Shown piece after piece: positions 12,807 to 17,147 of a stretch of 17,147 nucleotides of DNA. Each line of letters opens with the position of its first letter. Positions within the stretch are counted from its first letter, which is position 1. Both the position numbers and the translations under genes were made by a program. The notes under the pieces were generated by a model, which did no database searches, had not been told where the DNA came from, and saw only the letters and a list, made by a program, of their open reading frames with translations. Origin of the DNA: Methanobacteriota archaeon (GTDB taxonomy: Archaea > Halobacteriota > Methanosarcinia > Methanosarcinales > Methanosarcinaceae); NCBI GenBank assembly GCA_030837265.1, contig JAUPKV010000433.1:1-17147 (forward strand). The letters run 5' to 3'.

Positions 12807-15008
12807 ATGGGGCCTAAAAATTTGAAAAGAATAGAATCTATCTTGATTATAATTATGATTCCTTGCCTGTTAAGTAGCCTGGGCCTAGCTGCCGAAAGTT
12901 CGGAAAACACTAATGTTTCCAATAAGACATCCAATTCCGAACCTCAGATTGAAACTGCATCTCTAAACCCCAGCTTTATTGAGAACTGGAGTAATTTTCC
13001 AGTGGGACCTGAAATTCTTATGGATGATTACGGATTAGATCAGGGTACAGGGTATAAGCCCTCTCCAGTAGACCTATCAGGACTTGCAAGATCTAACCGG
13101 ATATTTTTAGTAAGAGCCACGAGCTCATATCTTCCGGCGGCCTATGATCTGCGCAAAGAAGGAAAAATAACTTCTGCAAAGAACCAAAAGCAGAGCGGTT
13201 GTTGCTGGGCTTTTGCAAGTTTGGCTTCTCTTGAATCATATCTTCTGGGAGTAGAGGGAGTAACTTATGACTTCTCAGAAAACAACATGAAAAACCTGCT
13301 ATCTGAAAACTATGCCGATGGATTCGATCTTGCTCCGTGTGAAGGTGGGAACGCTTTCTTGGCTCTGGCATATCTTTCTCGCTGGAGCGGACCTGTAAAT
13401 GAGTCTGAGGATCTTTATAAAGATTCATCAGTATATTCACCCACAGGGCTCCCTGTGCAGAAACATATTCAAGAAGCACTATTCTTGCCTGAGAAAGCCG
13501 GACCTATGGATAATGATTATATCAAAAATGCTATTCTGAAATATGGGGCAGTATATGCTACAATGTATTGGAATAAGAATTATTATCAGGATAATAATTA
13601 CACTTATCGATTTACTGGAAGTGTAGAATCCAACCACGCTATAACCATTGTAGGCTGGGATGATTCTTATGAGAGGAACAGGTTCAAGCTGGTTCCGCCT
13701 GGAGACGGGGCTTTTATTGTGAAAAATAATTGGGGTCCGGCCTGGGGGGAAGCTGGTTACTTCTATGTTTCTTATTATGATTCCAGGCTGGGATACAAAG
13801 AAAATGTAGTATTCACAGCTGAACGGAATAACAATTATGATTACGTCTACCAGTATGATCCTCTCGGCTGGGTAGTATCAAAAGAATATCGGGACAGTTT
13901 TATTGCTTGGGGAAGCAATGTCTTTTCCTCAAAAGGGAATGAAACACTCAGGTCTATAGGATTTTATACTACGGACCTTGATACGGCTTATGATATCTTT
14001 GTTTACGAAAACCCTGCGGACGGCCCGATTAATTCGGGGAGGGTATTTACTGTCCATGAAAGCGGCTCATATACTTTGCCGGGATATCACACATGTTTAT
14101 TGAATTCGCCAGTAAAGCTCAGGCAGGGAGAGAAGTTCTCAATTGTAATAAAATTAAATAACCCTTCGACCGGCGGAACTCTTGCAGTCGAGCAACCAAT
14201 TTATTCTTACAGCAGCAAAGCAAAAGCAAATCCAGGAGAAAGCTATACAAGTCCTAATGGCATAAACTGGGAAGACCTCTCCAGTTCTTTAGATGCGAAT
14301 GTCTGTATAAAAGCTTTTACAACTACAGATTCCCTTCCGGAGGCTGATTTCACCTCAGATATCATGGACGGTACATATCCCCTCACAGTTCGGTTTAATG
14401 ACCTTTCCAAGGATGCTTTTTCCCGGGAGTGGGATTTGAACGGAGATGGAATAACGGACACAACAGCCGAAAACCCATCCTATACGTATGGCTCTATTGG
14501 CAATTATACCGTTTCGCTTAGGGTTGGCAATAGAAATGGATTTGACTCCGAAACTAAAAACAATTATGTGACAGTGACCCCTCTTTCAATTACTTCAGCC
14601 AATCCGACGGGGAGTGTCAGTTCCGTTCAGGGAGATGTGCAGGAATTCAATATCAAGACAAACCATAACTGCAATATAAGCTGGTACCTCAATGGAGATC
14701 TTGAGCTTAGCGAGTTAAATGTCAATAACAGTTTATATTATACTGGCAACCCTGTTCCAGGCTTCTATAATGTGACCTCTCTTGCGGAATATGGAAATGA
14801 AAAGGCTGTGAATAACTGGGACTGGACAGTACGCGAGTTGAGTCCCTGGGAAATTTCGACTTCCTCGGCAGGAAGAAATGTAACTACTTCAGAACTGCAA
14901 GAAGCTATTCATTATTATCAAAATGGACTACAAATTTCTCATAACAGTTCAAAAGTTACGAGGGACATGTTAAAGAAAATTATATTAGTTTGGCAAGATT
15001 CCGAATAA
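12807..15008 (+). CDS. Secreted papain-family (C1A) cysteine protease with lectin-like and PKD domains
   Basis: A 733-residue exported protease. Signal peptide about 1-29 (KNLKR, hydrophobic core, GLAA). The propeptide-like stretch runs to about 112. The C1A catalytic domain, about 113-345, holds oxyanion Q127 and nucleophile C133 in NQKQSGCCWAFA, H277 in NHAITIVGWDDSY and N308 in VKNNWGPAWGEAGYFYVS. All four key residues are present, so it is probably active. A lectin-like beta domain follows (about 350-507), then PKD (512-591, REWDLNGDG), an Ig-like module with ISWYLNGD and NNWDWTV (about 593-673), and a C-terminal helical module with VTTSELQEAIHYYQNG seen on other Methanosarcina surface proteins. 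There is no C-terminal membrane anchor. Processing of surface proteins or extracellular peptide use is inferred. It is preceded by a TATA-like box at 12743-12753, without a ribosome binding site. Confidence 0.93.
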   Translation: MGPKNLKRIESILIIIMIPCLLSSLGLAAESSENTNVSNKTSNSEPQIETASLNPSFIENWSNFPVGPEILMDDYGLDQGTGYKPSPVDLSGLARSNRIFLVRATSSYLPAAYDLRKEGKITSAKNQKQSGCCWAFASLASLESYLLGVEGVTYDFSENNMKNLLSENYADGFDLAPCEGGNAFLALAYLSRWSGPVNESEDLYKDSSVYSPTGLPVQKHIQEALFLPEKAGPMDNDYIKNAILKYGAVYATMYWNKNYYQDNNYTYRFTGSVESNHAITIVGWDDSYERNRFKLVPPGDGAFIVKNNWGPAWGEAGYFYVSYYDSRLGYKENVVFTAERNNNYDYVYQYDPLGWVVSKEYRDSFIAWGSNVFSSKGNETLRSIGFYTTDLDTAYDIFVYENPADGPINSGRVFTVHESGSYTLPGYHTCLLNSPVKLRQGEKFSIVIKLNNPSTGGTLAVEQPIYSYSSKAKANPGESYTSPNGINWEDLSSSLDANVCIKAFTTTDSLPEADFTSDIMDGTYPLTVRFNDLSKDAFSREWDLNGDGITDTTAENPSYTYGSIGNYTVSLRVGNRNGFDSETKNNYVTVTPLSITSANPTGSVSSVQGDVQEFNIKTNHNCNISWYLNGDLELSELNVNNSLYYTGNPVPGFYNVTSLAEYGNEKAVNNWDWTVRELSPWEISTSSAGRNVTTSELQEAIHYYQNGLQISHNSSKVTRDMLKKIILVWQDSE

Positions 15009-15060
15009 AAAAAATTAGGGAACTATTAGTTTTCCGGGATTAATTTATGCTGAACGGATA

Positions 15061-15300
15061 TTATTTTTCTTTATTCAAAGTTTTTTCGACTTCTTCCCCG
15101 ATTTTAACATTCATAAGAAAGTCATCAACAGTTGCAAGAAGAGAACCTATTTTTTCGGAGGAAAACCGCACAGCAACTCGTTGATCACTGATAGCACTTT
15201 CCATGCTTCTGAGGTTATCCGGGGAAAGAGCCTGCAGGATTCTGGCTGCGGATTCTCTTGATTCACGATCGGGAAATTCAATTGTACCTGTAATCCTCAT
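15061..15300 (-). CDS. pcc1: KEOPS complex subunit Pcc1
   Basis: A 79-residue dimerisation subunit of KEOPS, which makes N6-threonylcarbamoyladenosine (t6A37) on tRNAs reading ANN codons. It shows the family pattern ITGTIEFPDRESRESAARILQALSPDN, a central ESAISDQRVAVRFSS and the closing helix SLLATVDDFLMNVKIGEEVEKTL. The ATG at 15300 is preferred because GAGGAT lies about eight bases upstream and the protein then begins at the first strand; an ATG at 15321 has no binding site and would add seven residues. It follows recJ by 36 bases on the same strand. Other KEOPS subunits (Kae1, Bud32, Cgi121) are not in the window. Confidence 0.9.
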   Translation of the reverse strand: MRITGTIEFPDRESRESAARILQALSPDNLRSMESAISDQRVAVRFSSEKIGSLLATVDDFLMNVKIGEEVEKTLNKEK

Positions 15301-15336
15301 TAAATAATCCTCAACTACCATTTTACTTTTATTAAC

Positions 15337-16674
15337 TTACTTTGTCTTTCCTTTGCCAGATTTAAGGAATTGGTCCCCTATAATTCGATCTGCAATGCTC
15401 AGGAATACTTCTTCACTCCCATGGGGAATAGAAGCACCTGAGGCAACGTTATGTCCTCCACCGTTTCCACCGACCGCTTTTGCAGCTTCCCTCAGGGCAA
15501 ATGAGAGATCCAGCCCTTTTGAAACAAGTTCCCTGGTGCCCCGGGCAGAAATTTTAAGGATACCTTCTGATTCATTTATGCAGATAAAGGGAAGTTCAGG
15601 GTGCAGGTAGCGGACCACCGAATTTGCAAGGTTTCCAGTAGAAACAGCATCTGCAGCGTTGATATACCAGATATTCTCTCCTTTGTGAATTTTCTCAATA
15701 TTTTCCCTGATATTCAAAGTAAGCTTTTTCTCATATTCTTTTGTGAGGGAAAAGGCTTCATTGACAACTCCCTGGTCTCTCAGGCAGACAGCCAGGGCTA
15801 ATCCATAGATTTTCTGTTTTCCACATGTGCTGAGAACAGATATGAAGTCATAAACGTTTTTAACAAGTTCCCGGTTCAAGAGTAATACCTCCCCTATTAC
15901 AGCTTCGACGGCTTCCGGGCTCGCCTGTCTGGAAAGTTTCAATGCGACAGCATTTACAAGTTTAGTGACTTCTTCCTCAGATAACTCTTCAATGTTTCCT
16001 GAAAGCTCAAGCTGGCTCAGAAATTCTCGGACTTTTGCCGGATTTCCGGTAATATCAAGAAAAGGTTCTGTACTGTATGCCAGCACTTCTGCGAGGTCCC
16101 CATCGCCAACTTTTAATCCTCTGCGAACTGAGATAACTTTAGCCTGTAGTGCTTCCTCAAGGATAAAAGCATTAGCTGTATGAAATAGCTGCCTGTCACC
16201 TACAGCCCCTGCAATTGCAAGCCCGGCAAGATCAACATTGCTTGCATCCATTTCCCGGGCTACAAGATAACAGGTGCCTGATGCAGAAATGTCCGTAGCT
16301 CCGTCAATCCCAACTATATGGGCATTTACCACAGCCTTTGCATGAGACTGCCCTACAGGCTTATGATGATCAAGCAATACAACGTCAACTGCCACCTTAT
16401 TTATTAATTCCGGTTGTCCACTCCCCATATCACAGAAGATAACAAGTTCTCCCCTGGAGACACTCCTGTTTACTTCTCCTATCACAGCTTCATCTAACCT
16501 TCCTACTATCGAAAGCTGGAATTGGATTCCAGCCCGTAGCAGGGCATTGGCCATTATCCCGGCCGAACTCAACCCGTCAGCGTCATTATGTGAGACTATA
16601 CGCACGAAACTGTGTTTCCGGATTTTTTCGGCTGCGTTTTTTGCCAGATTTATCAGTTTCTCAAGCTCGCTCAA
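15337..16674 (-). CDS. recJ: RecJ-like DHH/DHHA1 single-strand exonuclease
   Basis: A 445-residue archaeal RecJ/GAN-type nuclease. The DHH domain has the metal-binding motifs SHNDADG (28-34), CDMG (D82) and the name-giving DHH (102-104), plus GAVGDRQ. The DHHA1 domain at the C-terminus carries GGNGGGHNVASGA (about 401-414), which binds substrate. Archaeal members act as 5'-3' ssDNA or 3'-5' ssDNA/RNA exonucleases, and some associate with GINS at the replication fork; which applies is not readable here. Translation starts at TTG 16674: a TGA lies three codons upstream and no other start exists. GTGAT six bases before is a weak binding site. It is the first gene of a recJ-pcc1 operon. Confidence 0.9.
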   Translation of the reverse strand: MSELEKLINLAKNAAEKIRKHSFVRIVSHNDADGLSSAGIMANALLRAGIQFQLSIVGRLDEAVIGEVNRSVSRGELVIFCDMGSGQPELINKVAVDVVLLDHHKPVGQSHAKAVVNAHIVGIDGATDISASGTCYLVAREMDASNVDLAGLAIAGAVGDRQLFHTANAFILEEALQAKVISVRRGLKVGDGDLAEVLAYSTEPFLDITGNPAKVREFLSQLELSGNIEELSEEEVTKLVNAVALKLSRQASPEAVEAVIGEVLLLNRELVKNVYDFISVLSTCGKQKIYGLALAVCLRDQGVVNEAFSLTKEYEKKLTLNIRENIEKIHKGENIWYINAADAVSTGNLANSVVRYLHPELPFICINESEGILKISARGTRELVSKGLDLSFALREAAKAVGGNGGGHNVASGASIPHGSEEVFLSIADRIIGDQFLKSGKGKTK

Positions 16675-16763
16675 AACCCATCACTCAAGGAGTTAAGTAA
16701 TAAAGTCATAGATTCTCATAAGTTAGAAGATCAAATAACGATCAATGTTACTAGATAAAGGAT

Positions 16764-16791
16764 ACCAGTATACTGGTTTAATAATATAAAA
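16764..16791 (-). promoter_or_regulatory. recJ-pcc1 promoter with 14-bp perfect palindrome
   Basis: On the minus strand a TATA-like TTTATATTATT (about 16780-16790) is followed directly by the perfect palindrome ACCAGTATACTGGT (16764-16777). Transcription would start near 16758, leaving a leader of about 80 bases. The palindrome occupies the space between the TATA box and the start site, where a repressor would block initiation. Confidence 0.45.
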
Positions 16792-16890
16792 CACAATGCC
16801 TCAGAAAATAGACCGGACTTGAAAATATAAGAAACTAAAATTCGGCATACATTGCAGAAAACATTTAGGGATCAACTTAATTAAGAATAA

Positions 16891-16933
16891 AGTATATATG
16901 TGAAAAAGCAGGAGGATATACTACAAGCTTTGA
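16891..16933 (+). promoter_or_regulatory. tRNA promoter
   Basis: AAGTATATATGTG (16890-16902) is a TATA box about 32-44 bases before the first base of the tRNA, in line with a short 5' leader. Confidence 0.5.
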
Positions 16934-17005
16934 ACATCAGTAGTGTAGCGGTCATCACCGGGCGTTGCCAACGCTCGAACCCGGGATCGAATCCCGGCTG
17001 ATGTA
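16934..17005 (+). tRNA. tRNA-Gly(GCC)-like, with unusual acceptor stem and T-loop
   Basis: A full cloverleaf of 72 bases without an intron. Acceptor ACATCAG (16934-16940) pairs perfectly with CTGATGT (16998-17004), discriminator A17005. D-arm GTG/CAC with conserved A14 and G18G19. Anticodon stem GGGCG/CGCTC with loop TTGCCAA; anticodon GCC at 16967-16969 reads glycine. Variable loop GAAC. T-stem CCGGG/CCCGG with loop ATCGAAT. CCA is not encoded. Oddities: first pair A1-U72, where archaeal tRNA-Gly normally has G1-C72, and A instead of the near-universal U at position 54. The body otherwise looks like tRNA-Gly. A T-run (17021-17026) follows as terminator. It may be a specialised isoacceptor or a decaying copy. 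Confidence 0.88.
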
Positions 17006-17020
17006 TTTATTTCAAATTAC

Positions 17021-17026
17021 TTTTTT
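17021..17026 (+). terminator. T-run after the tRNA
   Basis: Six T residues 16 bases past the tRNA end, the usual archaeal tRNA termination signal. Confidence 0.4.
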
Positions 17027-17147
17027 AAAGTACTGTTCATTTCTGAAATCTTTGATACGGAGAACCTTTTTAAATATTTGAGACTTAATTTTTATAGATA
17101 AGCAGTTATTTATCCAATTGAAAGTCATTTTAACTAGGGGCATTGGT

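Noticed and set aside
1..17147. CRISPR array, cas genes or defence island
   Set aside because: No regularly spaced identical repeats with spacers; the 16-bp array has no spacers and no cas-like protein is encoded.

Overview
The window reads as chromosomal DNA of a methanogenic archaeon of the Methanosarcina group. The evidence is protein content: a secreted protein with DNRLRE/disaggregatase-type and PKD domains, a PKD-bearing papain-family protease, the archaeal ribosomal protein eS1 (S3Ae), the KEOPS subunit Pcc1, an archaeal RecJ-like DHH nuclease and an AnfO-family protein. AT-rich gaps, archaeal TATA boxes, GGAGG-type ribosome binding sites and several TTG starts agree with this. Genus is inference; no 16S rRNA is present.

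Layout. 1-880: gene-poor AT-rich DNA with a probable IS200/IS605 right-end remnant. 881-2998 (+): a secreted beta-helix/PKD/DNRLRE protein whose frame is interrupted once by TGA. 3.2-4.8 kb: a small CxxCxxC protein (-), an orphan AnfO-family gene (+) and hisI (-). 4.9-6.05 kb: an arsR-arsM arsenic unit (-) with a strong palindrome at its promoter. 6.1-6.25 kb: a degenerate 16-bp tandem array. 6.34-6.95 kb: a divergent Fe-S uracil-DNA-glycosylase-like protein (+). 7.0-8.35 kb: one well-supported small gene, one probably frameshifted small gene and otherwise little. 8.35-10.62 kb: a two-gene NfnA/NfnB (SudB/GltA) flavoprotein operon (+). 11.1-11.7 kb: eS1 with a clear terminator. 11.8-12.15 kb: a ferritin-like gene (-) of the encapsulin-associated type with no usable start codon at its expected N-terminus. 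12.8-15.0 kb: a secreted C1A protease (+). 15.06-16.67 kb: recJ-pcc1 (-). 16.93-17.0 kb: a tRNA-Gly(GCC)-like gene with unusual acceptor and T-loop bases.

How the genes relate. The clear functional units are arsRM (metalloid sensing and arsenite methylation), the flavoprotein pair (NAD(P)H/ferredoxin electron transfer) and recJ-pcc1 (DNA nuclease plus tRNA t6A modification). The two secreted proteins share PKD modules and probably act at the cell surface. I found no CRISPR array, no complete transposon and no clear new multi-gene system. The most notable signals are gene decay (in-frame stop, lost start, frameshift, orphan coding-like frames), the odd tRNA, two operator-like palindromes next to TATA boxes and the 16-bp array.
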